DNA of 64,000 nucleotides, from positions 44,450 to 108,449 of the forward strand of contig NZ_JAAXPA010000030.1 of NCBI RefSeq assembly GCF_012396235.1, read 5' to 3'. The first letter of the stretch is position 1; the number at the start of each line of letters is the position of its first letter. The stretch is from Rhodococcus opacus (GTDB taxonomy: Bacteria > Actinomycetota > Actinomycetes > Mycobacteriales > Mycobacteriaceae). Both the position numbers and the translations under genes were made by a program. Below are positions 36,744 to 45,425 of the stretch, piece after piece. Under the pieces are notes generated by a model that searched no databases, was not told the origin of the DNA, and saw only the letters and a list, made by a program, of their open reading frames with translations.

Positions 36744-37724
36744 ATGGCCTGGCGATCGATACTCGGCAAGGTGACACTTGCCTCAGCGGCGGTGGTTCTC
36801 ACGGTCTCGACCGGGGCGTGCAGCCGCCCCGCCACGCAGACCGCCGCCGATTCCGCCGGCGGTCCGCTCCGGATCGCCGTGGGCATCGACGCGTCGTACG
36901 CGCCCTTCTTCGTCGCCGACCAGGAGGGCATGTTCGCCGATGCCGGCCTCGACGTCGAGCTGGTCCAGTTCGGCCGGGGTGGCGAAGCCGTCGACGCGCT
37001 CGCGACCGGCCAGGTCCAGCTGGCCGGCAGTTCGGACACCACGACGATCGCGCAGCTACGCCAGAATCCGTCCCTGCGGGCGCTGTACTCGTACGAGGTG
37101 TCCGGCGACTACCTCAAGGTGGTGTTGCGTAACGGGGTCGACGCGGCCGCTGACATCCGCAAGATGGGCATCGTCCCGGGGCTGAGCCAGATCTCGACCG
37201 ACAGATACCTCCAGGCCAACGGAGTTCCTGCCGGCTCGGTCGAGATGGTCTCCGCCACCCCCACGGACATGCCGGCGCTCCTCGACCGGGGTGACATCGA
37301 CGGATACGTCCTGTGGGAACCGTGGCCCGCCACCGCGCTCGCGCAGGGCAGCGGGCACGTCGCTGCCGTCACCGGTGACTTCGACTGGTTCTACCACCAC
37401 TGGGCGATCACGACCGAGCCCTGGCTCGACAAGAACGAGGGCACCGCCCGTGCGGTTGCCCGGGTGCTCGTCGAGGCCACCGCGCGGGTGGAGTCCGATC
37501 CTCGAACCGCCGCCACCGCGACCAGGAAAGCCGTCAACGTCGCCGACGATCAGACCGTCACCGCGGTCGACGAGATCGACTTCGGCGTCGAGAACCTGAC
37601 CGACAAGAGCATCGAGTCCGCACAGTCGATCGTCGACTTCTACGAGAAGATCGGCGTTCTCTCCGAGCAGCCGGATCTGGCCTCGGCCATGCTGCTCGAT
37701 TGGTACCAGGAGGAAAAGAAATGA
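36744..37724 (+). CDS. NitT/TauT-type ABC transporter substrate-binding lipoprotein
   Basis: A 326-residue binding protein of the NMT1/THI5-like family, used for sulfonates, nitrate, thiamine precursors and aromatic acids. The lipoprotein signal ends STGACS, with the lipid-carrying Cys26. The mature part begins PLRIAVGIDASYAPFFVADQ, then the typical EGMFADAGLDVELV, AGSSDTTT and DIDGYVLWEPW motifs. It should be anchored outside the membrane and capture the substrate. It is first of a three-gene operon, overlapping the ATPase gene by 4 bases. The related orphan protein at 47901 is clearly paralogous. Confidence 0.92.
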   Translation: MAWRSILGKVTLASAAVVLTVSTGACSRPATQTAADSAGGPLRIAVGIDASYAPFFVADQEGMFADAGLDVELVQFGRGGEAVDALATGQVQLAGSSDTTTIAQLRQNPSLRALYSYEVSGDYLKVVLRNGVDAAADIRKMGIVPGLSQISTDRYLQANGVPAGSVEMVSATPTDMPALLDRGDIDGYVLWEPWPATALAQGSGHVAAVTGDFDWFYHHWAITTEPWLDKNEGTARAVARVLVEATARVESDPRTAATATRKAVNVADDQTVTAVDEIDFGVENLTDKSIESAQSIVDFYEKIGVLSEQPDLASAMLLDWYQEEKK

Positions 37725-38611
37725 CCGTCCCCACACGCGGCACAACCGCGGTCCCCAGCGGCGGCACGACCGCCGTTGCATCGGGCGGCCCGGCCGCCGT
37801 GCCCACTTCGGGCAGAACCGTCACCGGCGTCCCCGTCGAGGTCCGCGATCTGGGCATCAGTTTCGGAGCCGCCGAGATCGTGTCGGGAATCGACCTCGAG
37901 GTGCGACCAGGCGAGTTCGTATGTCTGCTCGGCCCGTCGGGGTGCGGCAAGTCGACACTGTTGTCCGCGATGGCCGGCTTCATCGAGCCCCGCGCCGGCG
38001 AGATCACCTGCAATGGCGACGAGGTGAACGGCAGCAACCCGCACGCCGGCATGGTCTTCCAAAGTTCCGAGGCCCTGTTCGAGTGGATGACCGTGACCCA
38101 GAACGTCGCCTACGGACCCAGGATGCACGGAGCCAACAAGGCCGACCAGGCGCGCATCGCCGCCGAGTACCTCGCGATGGTCGGGCTCCCACACGCGGGG
38201 AAGAAGTTTCCGGCACAGCTGTCGGGCGGTATGCGGCAACGGGTTCAGATCGCGCGAGTGCTGGCCAACCAACCGTCGCTGGTGTTGATGGATGAACCCT
38301 TCGGCGCACTCGACGCTCAGACCCGGCAGGTCCTGCAGGTCGAGCTCGACAGAATCTGGCGGCACACCGGGTGCACCGTCGTGTTCGTCACACATGACAT
38401 CGACGAGGCCTTGACGCTCGCCGACCGTGTGGTGGTGATGTCAGCCGGACCCAAGGCGCGAATCAAGAGCATCTACGAGGTGCACGCACAGCGCCCACGG
38501 GACAGGGCGCACCCCGACGTGATCGACATGTACGAGAAGTTGCGTGACGACATCCGCGCCGAGGTCGTGGCCTCGCTCCGCAATCAGGGCATCGAGGAGG
38601 ACCAGCTATGA
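37721..38611 (+). CDS. ABC transporter ATP-binding protein (NitT/TauT type)
   Basis: A 296-residue ATPase with Walker A GPSGCGKST (residues 71-79), signature LSGGMRQR, Walker B LVLMDEPFGALD and the switch His in VVFVTHDIDEAL. It energises the importer. Oddly, about 35 residues before the ATPase fold form a low-complexity stretch built on GTTAVPSGG-like repeats, not seen in typical members. The start is the ATG overlapping the stop of the binding-protein gene; a later start cannot be excluded. Its own stop overlaps the permease start. Confidence 0.92.
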   Translation: MTVPTRGTTAVPSGGTTAVASGGPAAVPTSGRTVTGVPVEVRDLGISFGAAEIVSGIDLEVRPGEFVCLLGPSGCGKSTLLSAMAGFIEPRAGEITCNGDEVNGSNPHAGMVFQSSEALFEWMTVTQNVAYGPRMHGANKADQARIAAEYLAMVGLPHAGKKFPAQLSGGMRQRVQIARVLANQPSLVLMDEPFGALDAQTRQVLQVELDRIWRHTGCTVVFVTHDIDEALTLADRVVVMSAGPKARIKSIYEVHAQRPRDRAHPDVIDMYEKLRDDIRAEVVASLRNQGIEEDQL

Positions 38612-39441
38612 CCGCAGCGGTACAGAACACCGTCCCCACCCGCAGCGAACGAGCGCAACCGGCCCGAACGAGACGCTCGAGCGCAGGTGGGGCCGCCCTG
38701 CGCACGGCGGCGTTGTGGGTCGCTTCCGCGGTCATCGGTCTAGGGGTGTGGTCATTCCTCGCCTGGTGGTACGGCCCGACGACCATCGCCTCTCCCGCTC
38801 AAGTCGTCACAGCAGCAAGGGAACTGGCGGAAAGCGGTGTCCTCTGGACATCGATCTGGGCGTCGGCCCAGCGCATTCTGGTCGGGTGGAGTCTCGGCGT
38901 AGTGATCGGCGCCCCCGTCGGCATTCTCATGGGCCGCGTCAACCTCGTGCGTCAACTGCTCGACCCGTATATCGAATTCTTCCGTTTCATCCCCCCGATC
39001 GCGTTCGTGACATTGGCGGTGGTGTGGTTCGGCATCGGTGAGACGTCCAAGATAGTGCTGATCTTCTACACCTCGGTGTTCATCGTCACCGTGAGCACGA
39101 TCGCCGCGACCGTCGCGATCAGCGAGAACAAACTGCAGGCTGCCGCCAACCTGGGAGCCGGCAAACTGCAGATCATGAAGACGGTGGTGCTGCCGTCGTC
39201 GGTGCCGGGCATCGTCACCGGCGCCCGTCTCGCGATGGGCAACAGCTTCCTGACCATCGTCTCCGCCGAGATCGTGGCAGCCGACCACGGCATCGGTTCG
39301 ATGATCTGGCAGGCCCGGAACTACGGGCGCATCGACTGGACGTTTGTGGGCATCATTGTGCTCGGGATCATGGGCTTTCTGTTCGACCGTGTCCTGAGGG
39401 TGTTGTCGGGCCGGTACCTGACGCGGTACGGCGTCAAGTAG
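38608..39441 (+). CDS. ABC transporter permease (NitT/TauT type)
   Basis: A 277-residue inner-membrane permease of the BPD_transp_1 family with about six helices. The EAA loop reads ENKLQAAANLGAGKLQIMKTVVLPSS, the contact with the ATPase. The N-terminal 30 residues are charged and cytoplasmic. It starts 4 bases inside the ATPase gene and ends about 80 bases before a strong terminator. As is usual for this type, one permease gene suffices and would act as a homodimer. Confidence 0.92.
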   Translation: MTAAVQNTVPTRSERAQPARTRRSSAGGAALRTAALWVASAVIGLGVWSFLAWWYGPTTIASPAQVVTAARELAESGVLWTSIWASAQRILVGWSLGVVIGAPVGILMGRVNLVRQLLDPYIEFFRFIPPIAFVTLAVVWFGIGETSKIVLIFYTSVFIVTVSTIAATVAISENKLQAAANLGAGKLQIMKTVVLPSSVPGIVTGARLAMGNSFLTIVSAEIVAADHGIGSMIWQARNYGRIDWTFVGIIVLGIMGFLFDRVLRVLSGRYLTRYGVK

Positions 39442-39524
39442 TAGTCCTCGCACCGTTACCCCGTGCACAGAGCACCGGGTAACGAGGCGTCGGACGACTC
39501 CGGCACAGACAGAGCAGAGCTACA

Positions 39525-39565
39525 GGCGGGTCCACCGGCATTTCTCCTTCGCCGGTGGACCCGCC
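39525..39565 (+). terminator. Strong terminator after the ABC operon
   Basis: A 15-bp perfect stem (GGCGGGTCCACCGGC with its complement), an 11-base loop and TTT after the stem. It separates the importer operon from the reductase-ferredoxin operon. Confidence 0.8.
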
Positions 39566-39609
39566 TTTCCGTGTTCGTGTCCGTTCGTGTCAGCGGCAGG
39601 AATGAACAC

Positions 39610-39626
39610 AGTCTGCTGACCGGACC
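39610..39626. promoter_or_regulatory. IclR-type operator, site F
   Basis: AGTCTGCTGACCGGACC, 43 bases before the reductase start chosen here. It shares the TCTGCTGACC core with site H. Likely control point of the electron-transfer operon. Confidence 0.6.
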
Positions 39627-39669
39627 GGTTTCATTTATCCGGCGCGGCAACATGATTAACGTTGCCGGC

Positions 39670-40680
39670 ATGAACGCTTCGCTCAACGCGTCGACCGGCA
39701 CGGACCTCGACGTCGACATTCTCATTATCGGTGCCGGCCCGGCCGGTCTCTACGGTGCGTACTACGCCGGCTTCCGCGGACTCCGGGTCGCCGTTCTCGA
39801 CGCTCTTTCCGAGCCCGGTGGCCAGGTGAGCGCGATGTACCCGGAGAAGGCGATCCTCGACATCGCGGGCTTCCCGTCCGTGAAGGGGCGAGATCTCGTG
39901 AACGGATTGCTCGCTCAAGCCGCGCCGTTCGATCCGGCGTATCTGCTCGGCGAGCAGGCCCGGACACTGAATCACGCCGAAGACGGACGAGTCGTGATCG
40001 GGACGAGCAAAGGTCGCACCGTCACCGCCGGTGCGGTCGTGATCACCGGCGGGATCGGGACATTCACGCCGCGCCCTCTCGTGAAGGGGCTCGATTTCGT
40101 CGACCGCGGTCTCAGCTACTTCGTGCCCGACCTTTCCGCGCACACCGGTAAGGACGTGGTAATCGTGGGCGGCGGCGACAGCGCCTTCGACTGGGCGGCC
40201 CATCTCGAGCCGATCGCGTCGTCGGTAACCCTGGTGCATCGTCGCGACAAGTTCCGTGCTCACGCGGCGACGGTGACGAAGGTCCGCGAGAGCACTGTGC
40301 GCATGCTGGTCAATGCGGACATTGTCGCGGTCCGCGGCAACGGATGGGTCACGGAGGTGGACGTCGCCCACAAACTCGACGAGACCACCACCACGTTGCC
40401 GGCGCAATCCGTCATCGCCGCTCTCGGGTTCACCGCCGACCTCGGACCGATGATCGAGTGGGGACTCGAGATCGATTCGCGCCACATCGTCGTCAACACC
40501 CGAATGGAGACCACCGTGCCGCGCGTGTATGCGGCCGGCGACATCACCGACTACCCGGGGAAGGTTCGTCTCATCGCCGTCGGATTCGGTGAGGCGGCAA
40601 CCGCAGTCAACAACGCCGCTGCCGTCCTCGATCCGGACGCTGAGATCTTCCCGGGCCATTCCACGGAAAAGGAGAGCTGA
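39670..40680 (+). CDS. Ferredoxin-NADP+ reductase, thioredoxin-reductase-like
   Basis: A 336-residue flavoprotein. The FAD-binding motif is ILIIGAGPAGLYGAYYAGFR near the N-terminus, the NADPH motif is VVIVGGGDSAFDWA, and the C-terminal FAD contact is VYAAGDITDYPGK. It lacks the CxxC redox pair of thioredoxin reductase, as expected for the TrxR-like ferredoxin reductase group. A ferredoxin gene follows 2 bases after its stop, so the pair should pass electrons from NAD(P)H to the Rieske oxygenase 8 kb upstream. In-frame ATGs at 39652 and 39670 are possible; neither has a good ribosome binding site. Confidence 0.88.
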   Translation: MNASLNASTGTDLDVDILIIGAGPAGLYGAYYAGFRGLRVAVLDALSEPGGQVSAMYPEKAILDIAGFPSVKGRDLVNGLLAQAAPFDPAYLLGEQARTLNHAEDGRVVIGTSKGRTVTAGAVVITGGIGTFTPRPLVKGLDFVDRGLSYFVPDLSAHTGKDVVIVGGGDSAFDWAAHLEPIASSVTLVHRRDKFRAHAATVTKVRESTVRMLVNADIVAVRGNGWVTEVDVAHKLDETTTTLPAQSVIAALGFTADLGPMIEWGLEIDSRHIVVNTRMETTVPRVYAAGDITDYPGKVRLIAVGFGEAATAVNNAAAVLDPDAEIFPGHSTEKES

Positions 40681-40682
40681 CA

Positions 40683-41003
40683 ATGGCATTCGTCATAGGC
40701 GACGCATGTATCGACTACATGGATCGCTCCTGCATGGAGGAGTGCCCGGTCGACTGCATTTACGAGGGCGGGCGCAAGCTCTACATCAATCCGAACGAGT
40801 GCATCGACTGCGGCGCCTGCGAACTCGCCTGCCCGGTCGAGGCGATCACGGTGGATCGGAAGGCAGACCCCGACTTCAAGGAGGACGCGAAGCGTTTCTT
40901 CCTCGAGGTCCTGCCGACCCGGGCGGAGCCGGTGGGCAATCCGGGCGGCGCCGCGAAGATCGACGTCATCGGCGTGGACACCCCGATGGTCACGGCCTAC
41001 TGA
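40683..41003 (+). CDS. 7Fe ferredoxin (3Fe-4S/4Fe-4S, FdxA-like)
   Basis: A 106-residue ferredoxin. Its cysteines fall in the FdxA pattern: Cys9, Cys17, Cys21, Cys25 (RSCMEECPVDCIYEGG) and Cys40, Cys43, Cys46, Cys50 (CIDCGACELACPVEAI). AAGGAG precedes the ATG. It should receive electrons from the adjacent reductase. Most Rieske oxygenases use [2Fe-2S] ferredoxins, so a 7Fe partner would be unusual but has precedent with single-subunit oxygenases and P450s. The C-terminal 45 residues follow the family's length. Confidence 0.92.
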   Translation: MAFVIGDACIDYMDRSCMEECPVDCIYEGGRKLYINPNECIDCGACELACPVEAITVDRKADPDFKEDAKRFFLEVLPTRAEPVGNPGGAAKIDVIGVDTPMVTAY

Positions 41004-41833
41004 TGGCGATCCGGTTCGGATACGCCGACACGAGGTTCGGGCAACTGCACTATGCGGAATCGGGCAGTGGCCTGCCGCTCCTCCTGCTGCATCAGACCCC
41101 GCGGTCCTGGGACGAGTTCCGCGAGTTGATCCCGCTCCTGGCGGACGAGTTCCGGGTTCTCGCCCTGGACATGGTGGGATTCGGAGCGAGTGCGTCACTC
41201 GCTCCGCCGCAGACGATCGAGGCGTTCGCCGACGCCGCCTGGGAATTCCTCGACGCCGTGAACGCCGGACCGGTGGCGGTCCTCGGGCATCACACCGGCG
41301 CCGCGGTCGCGATGGAGATGGCTGCCGGCCGCCCCGGGCGAGTCGAAGCCGTGGTGCTGTCCTCCTGCCCATGGACGGAGAGCAACAACGAATCGGGTTC
41401 GGGAAGCGTGGACCGCGCCGTCCGCAAGCCTGACGGCAGCCACCTGCAGACCCTGTGGAACCTGAGACGACCGTATTACCCGGACCCGGCGACGGATTTG
41501 CTCGACCGCTTCCTGCGCGACGCCCTCGCGCACGGTGTCGATCCCGCCGAGGGACACCGTGCCTGCGCTCGTTACCAGGTGGCGGACCGCATCGGAGCGG
41601 TCACGACGCCGGTGCTGCTGCTCGCCGCCGGTGCAGACCCGTTCTCGATGCCCCACCTACCGACGTTGAGGAAACAGCTCACCGGGGCGCGGGTCGTACG
41701 CGAAGAGGTGATCGAGGACGGGACCGTTGCGTTGATCGAGCGCGAGGCACCGCGGGTGGCTGCTGCGGTCCGGTCCTTTCTGAACTCACCGGACGTGCGG
41801 GCCGTGCCCGAAAATTCGAGACGGGTCCGGTGA
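41003..41833 (+). CDS. Alpha/beta hydrolase-fold protein with a His at the nucleophile position
   Basis: A 276-residue alpha/beta-fold protein starting on the last base of the ferredoxin stop (TGATG). The oxyanion region is LLLLHQTPRSWDEF and the elbow reads LGHHTGA, where GxSxG has His instead of Ser. A possible acid is in LLAAGADPFSMP, but the C-terminal catalytic His is not obvious. It may be a lyase, cofactor-free enzyme or hydrolase with an unusual nucleophile. Co-transcription with the electron carriers ties it to the pathway. The alternative is a degenerate paralogue. Confidence 0.75.
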   Translation: MAIRFGYADTRFGQLHYAESGSGLPLLLLHQTPRSWDEFRELIPLLADEFRVLALDMVGFGASASLAPPQTIEAFADAAWEFLDAVNAGPVAVLGHHTGAAVAMEMAAGRPGRVEAVVLSSCPWTESNNESGSGSVDRAVRKPDGSHLQTLWNLRRPYYPDPATDLLDRFLRDALAHGVDPAEGHRACARYQVADRIGAVTTPVLLLAAGADPFSMPHLPTLRKQLTGARVVREEVIEDGTVALIEREAPRVAAAVRSFLNSPDVRAVPENSRRVR

Positions 41834-41840
41834 CCGGACC
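41824..41840. promoter_or_regulatory. IclR-type operator, site G
   Basis: GGTCCGGTGACCGGACC, with arms that extend to 9 bp on each side of a central G. It overlaps the last codons of the preceding gene and lies 83 bases before the third IclR gene. Confidence 0.6.
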
Positions 41841-41922
41841 CTGTGGCGTGCGATTCGCCATCGTCCAGCCCTAGCGTGGCTGTGATCGGGACGAATGCCC
41901 CGCCAATCGCCAGGAGGCAGCA

Positions 41923-42816
41923 GTGACTACAGAGGCGCAGCATTCGGTCGGCCTCGGCCCGGTCGTACCAATCCCGTCGGCGCACCGTGTTGCCGGACAG
42001 GACATGTCGTCCGTTCTCGGCAAGGCGCGGCTCATTCTCGACGCGTTCGGGAGCGAGCACAGCGACCTCTCGCTCACCGAACTCGCACGTCGAAGTGGTG
42101 TCGCGAAGGCGTCCGTGCACCGGCTGGCCGGCGAACTCGTCGAATGGGGACTCCTCGAGCGGGCGGGCACGAAGTACCGTTTGGGCCTGCGGCTGTTCGA
42201 ACTCGGACAGCTCGTCCCCCGGCAGCGCATCCTGCGTGACGCCGCGCTGCCTTATATGGAAGATCTGCTCCTCGCGACGCAGGAGACGGTGCATTTCGCG
42301 GTTCGGGACGGTATCGACGTGCTCTATATCGAGAAGATCGTCGGTCACCGCGGATTGCAGCAGCAGTCGCGGGTGGCGGGCCGGTTGCCGCTGTACTGCA
42401 CCGCGACCGGGAAGATGATCCTGGCGTTCTCGCCACAGTCGGTGTTCGACGAGGTGATCGAGCAAGGATTCACCGCCCTCACCGCCCGCACCACGATGTC
42501 GGTCGCCGTCCTGCGCCAGCAACTCGACCGTATGCGCAACGAGCAACTCGCAGTCGAAGTCGAAGAGACCCGCATCGGCTACATGAGTGTTGCGGTGCCG
42601 GTGTTCAGCGGACCCCGCACCCTCGCGGGTGCCCTGTCGGTAACAGGTCCGACGGCGCGGCTCAACGTCAGCCGGGTTGCCGGCGCCCTACGAACCGCGG
42701 GCATCGGGATCTCCCGAGCACTTCACGCGATGCGCTGCGCATACTCGGCGACCGACTTCGCCGGCGCCGAGGCGTGCACACCTGCGATGTGCTCGTTCAA
42801 CGGGTGCGGCCGGTAG
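41923..42816 (+). CDS. IclR-family transcriptional regulator 3
   Basis: A 297-residue regulator with an extra N-terminal 25 residues. The helix-turn-helix is LSLTELARRSGVAKASVHRLAGELV, and the effector domain has ETVHFAVRDGIDVLYIEKIVG and LPLYCTATGKMILAF. The GTG start follows AGGAGG. It is closely related to the second IclR (27735). It is preceded by perfect palindrome G, so probably self-regulated, and it converges on the acyl-CoA synthetase gene with a 25-bp gap. The last 35 residues are Cys-rich and atypical. Confidence 0.9.
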   Translation: MTTEAQHSVGLGPVVPIPSAHRVAGQDMSSVLGKARLILDAFGSEHSDLSLTELARRSGVAKASVHRLAGELVEWGLLERAGTKYRLGLRLFELGQLVPRQRILRDAALPYMEDLLLATQETVHFAVRDGIDVLYIEKIVGHRGLQQQSRVAGRLPLYCTATGKMILAFSPQSVFDEVIEQGFTALTARTTMSVAVLRQQLDRMRNEQLAVEVEETRIGYMSVAVPVFSGPRTLAGALSVTGPTARLNVSRVAGALRTAGIGISRALHAMRCAYSATDFAGAEACTPAMCSFNGCGR

Positions 42817-42841
42817 CCGGTGGTTCGAGGCGGCTGCCGGG

Positions 42842-44386
42842 TCACCGGGACGAGACGGCGTCGGCATCCCAGGTGCCGCTGCCGACCCCACGCGCCCGGA
42901 GTACCTCCTTGCGGACCTTGCCGGTCTCCGTCAACGGAAGTTCACTGACGACATCGATGAACCGCGGCAGAGCGAAGTACGCCAGCTGAGGCGCCGCATG
43001 GTGACGTAAGACATCGGGGTCCGCCTGCATTCCTTCCCGGAGGACCACCGCTGCCATCACTTCGTCCTCGGCGAGTTCCGACGGCACGGGGAAGACCGCG
43101 ACCTGCGCGACCGCTGGATGCCGGGCCAAGGCCTCCTCGACCTCGGCCGAGGAGATGTTCTCGCCGCGCCGTCGGATGACGTCGCGGACGCGATCGACGA
43201 ATCGATACCAACCGTCGGGTTCCCGGACTACCCGGTCACCGGTGTAGATCCAGTCGTCCGCTACGCGGGGAGGCTCGGACAGGTATCCCGTGGCAAATCC
43301 TCCGGGAAGGTCTGTGCGGACGACAAGTTCGCCGGGAACGCCGTCCGCGACGGTGGCGCCGGCGTCGTCGACGACCTTCGCGTCGTAGCCGTCGCGCACC
43401 GTTCCGAGACAGCCGGGTCGGCGATCGCCGGGCACAGTTCCGAGGACGAGGTTCGTCTCGGTGGTGCCGTAGCCGTCGACGAGTTCGACGCCGAAACGCT
43501 CACGAAAGGGAGTCCACAGGCGGGCCGGAGTCGCCGGCGCCAGGGCACGGGTGGCGCGGTGCTTCTTGTCGTCCGTGCCGGGTTCCCGGCCGGTGAGCAT
43601 CGCGACCATCGCACCGAGCAGGTAGATCACCGTGGCGTCGCTGTCGGCCACCTGCGCCCAGTACCGCCGCACCGAGAAATGTTCGCCGAGCACGAATGTT
43701 CCTCCCGCAACCAGCGCCTGGAACAGTGTGTTGAGCGCATTCGTGTGGAACAGAGGAAGGCCGTTGTACAGAACGTCGTCGGGTCCCAAGCCCAGGGAGG
43801 CTCCCACTCCTGTCCCCCACCACAGTGATTGAGCATGCGGGCAGCGGACCCCTTTCGGGTGTCCCGTAGTCCCGGACGTGAACAATATCGCCGCCGTATC
43901 GAGCGCGGTTACCGCGGGGTCGGCCGCTCGTCCGGGGATTCGGCTGTCGTCCGGCCCGGGAACGGACGAGGTGCCGAGTATCCAGGATTCACCGGTGAAT
44001 CGTGTCTGCTGGAGCCGCGAGAGAAAGGTGGGCTCGATCAACAGGTGACGCGCCCCGGACTGCTCGAGCACGCTGTGGAGGGCGGCGCCACGCAATGCTG
44101 TGTTCAACGGCACCATGACCGCTCCGAGCCAACTACAGCCGAGCAGCAGGTCGATCATCTCGATGCGGTTGGCGCACATCGCGGCCACCGCGTCACCCCG
44201 ACCGATCCCATGTCGGGACAGCGCCTCGGCCGTCGTTGCGGCTCGCTGGACGAGTTCGCGATAGGACACCTCCACGTCCCCGGCCCGGACGGCGAGATGA
44301 TCGCCCCGCTCGGTGGCACGCTGGACGAGCAGGGACGGAATCGTCATCGCCGCCGGGAGGAGCAGAGAATCCGATTCGGGCGTCAC
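42842..44386 (-). CDS. Acyl-CoA synthetase (AMP-forming)
   Basis: A 514-residue ANL-family ligase. The AMP/phosphate loop is ILFTSGTTGHPKGV, the central motif is DGYGTTETN, the hinge region is YRFVDRVRDVIRRRGENIS and the catalytic lysine is in LPLTETGKVRKEV. It activates a carboxylic acid (aromatic, cyclic or short-chain) to its CoA ester; the substrate cannot be told. GTG 44386 is chosen because AAGAAGG lies 8 bases upstream. It is last in an operon with the MDR oxidoreductase and the CoA transferase, which carries site H at its head. Confidence 0.88.
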   Translation of the reverse strand: MTPESDSLLLPAAMTIPSLLVQRATERGDHLAVRAGDVEVSYRELVQRAATTAEALSRHGIGRGDAVAAMCANRIEMIDLLLGCSWLGAVMVPLNTALRGAALHSVLEQSGARHLLIEPTFLSRLQQTRFTGESWILGTSSVPGPDDSRIPGRAADPAVTALDTAAILFTSGTTGHPKGVRCPHAQSLWWGTGVGASLGLGPDDVLYNGLPLFHTNALNTLFQALVAGGTFVLGEHFSVRRYWAQVADSDATVIYLLGAMVAMLTGREPGTDDKKHRATRALAPATPARLWTPFRERFGVELVDGYGTTETNLVLGTVPGDRRPGCLGTVRDGYDAKVVDDAGATVADGVPGELVVRTDLPGGFATGYLSEPPRVADDWIYTGDRVVREPDGWYRFVDRVRDVIRRRGENISSAEVEEALARHPAVAQVAVFPVPSELAEDEVMAAVVLREGMQADPDVLRHHAAPQLAYFALPRFIDVVSELPLTETGKVRKEVLRARGVGSGTWDADAVSSR

Positions 44387-44426
44387 TGGTGTCACCTTCT
44401 TTCGGCGAACGTGCGATGGCGGACGG

Positions 44427-45371
44427 TCACGGTACGACGACCGCGCGGCCGGCGACCTTCCCTTCACGCATCATCTGCAGAGCAAACGCGATGTCGTCGA
44501 GCGGAAACTCCTGAACCGCCATGCCGATCTCGCCGTCGACGAGGCGCCGAATGAGGTCGGCTGCGAGTTCCGCCTGTCGCGCACTCTTGCGAATCATGTT
44601 GACCGGCAGCATCTGTACATCTTTGAGCAGCCAGTTCGGCAAATCGATCGTGAGTTCGGTCCCCAGCGTGTAGCCGATCAGCGCGGCCCGCCCGCCCGGT
44701 ACGACGCGCTCGAGCAGGTACGGCAGCGAGTCGCCACCGAGGGTATCGACGAGCACATCCGCCACCGGATCGGGTCCCAGGGTGTCGGCCAGTTCACGCC
44801 CACGGCCGACGACCGGTCGGACACCATTGGGCACGAGCGGGACCTGGTCGGCTCGCGGCACCACACCGATCACGTCGGCGCCCGCGAGGAGCGCGAACTG
44901 CGCAGCCATGGACCCGACCGCGCCGGCTGCTCCGGCTACGAGGACCCGCTCACCCGCGGTGACGCGGGCGATGTCGTGCACCGCGACGAAACCGGTTGTG
45001 CTCGGGAGAAAGAACGTGGCCGCGATGGCCGGTTCGAGGGCTGAATCGAACGGAGTGAAAACCTTGTCGGCGGCCACGAGGTACTCGGCCCAGCATCCGG
45101 GCTTGAATAGGCCGACTCCGCCGCCCCGGACCAGCACCCGGGTACTGGCGTCGAAGATGTCCGATTCGATCACGGTGCCGGCCCCGTCGGTGCCTCCGAC
45201 GTGTGGCAGGGCCGGCTTGATGTCGAAGTTCCCGCTGCCGACGGTGAGGTCGAGGTGCCCCAGCGCCGCCGCGTCGATCCGGACGAGGGTCTGTCCGGGT
45301 TTCCGGGTCGGCACCTCGACGTCGTCGATGATCGGGTCGTGTCCGAATGTGTGAAAGCGGGCTGCACGCAT
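44427..45371 (-). CDS. MDR-family NAD(P)H oxidoreductase, quinone oxidoreductase-like
   Basis: A 314-residue medium-chain dehydrogenase/reductase. The cofactor motif is VLVAGAAGAVGSMAAQFALL and the N-terminal domain is GroES-like (VGGTDGAGTVIES). The structural and catalytic zinc cysteines are absent, which places it with quinone oxidoreductase or enoyl reductase members. It may reduce a double bond of a CoA ester or quinone in the pathway. It lies 54 bases after the CoA transferase and 40 bases before the ligase gene, all on the minus strand. Confidence 0.85.
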   Translation of the reverse strand: MRAARFHTFGHDPIIDDVEVPTRKPGQTLVRIDAAALGHLDLTVGSGNFDIKPALPHVGGTDGAGTVIESDIFDASTRVLVRGGGVGLFKPGCWAEYLVAADKVFTPFDSALEPAIAATFFLPSTTGFVAVHDIARVTAGERVLVAGAAGAVGSMAAQFALLAGADVIGVVPRADQVPLVPNGVRPVVGRGRELADTLGPDPVADVLVDTLGGDSLPYLLERVVPGGRAALIGYTLGTELTIDLPNWLLKDVQMLPVNMIRKSARQAELAADLIRRLVDGEIGMAVQEFPLDDIAFALQMMREGKVAGRAVVVP

Positions 45372-45425
45372 GTTCTGTCCTTCGGGAGTGCTGTCGAATG
45401 GAAAAGTCTGATCGAAGTGACCGGC

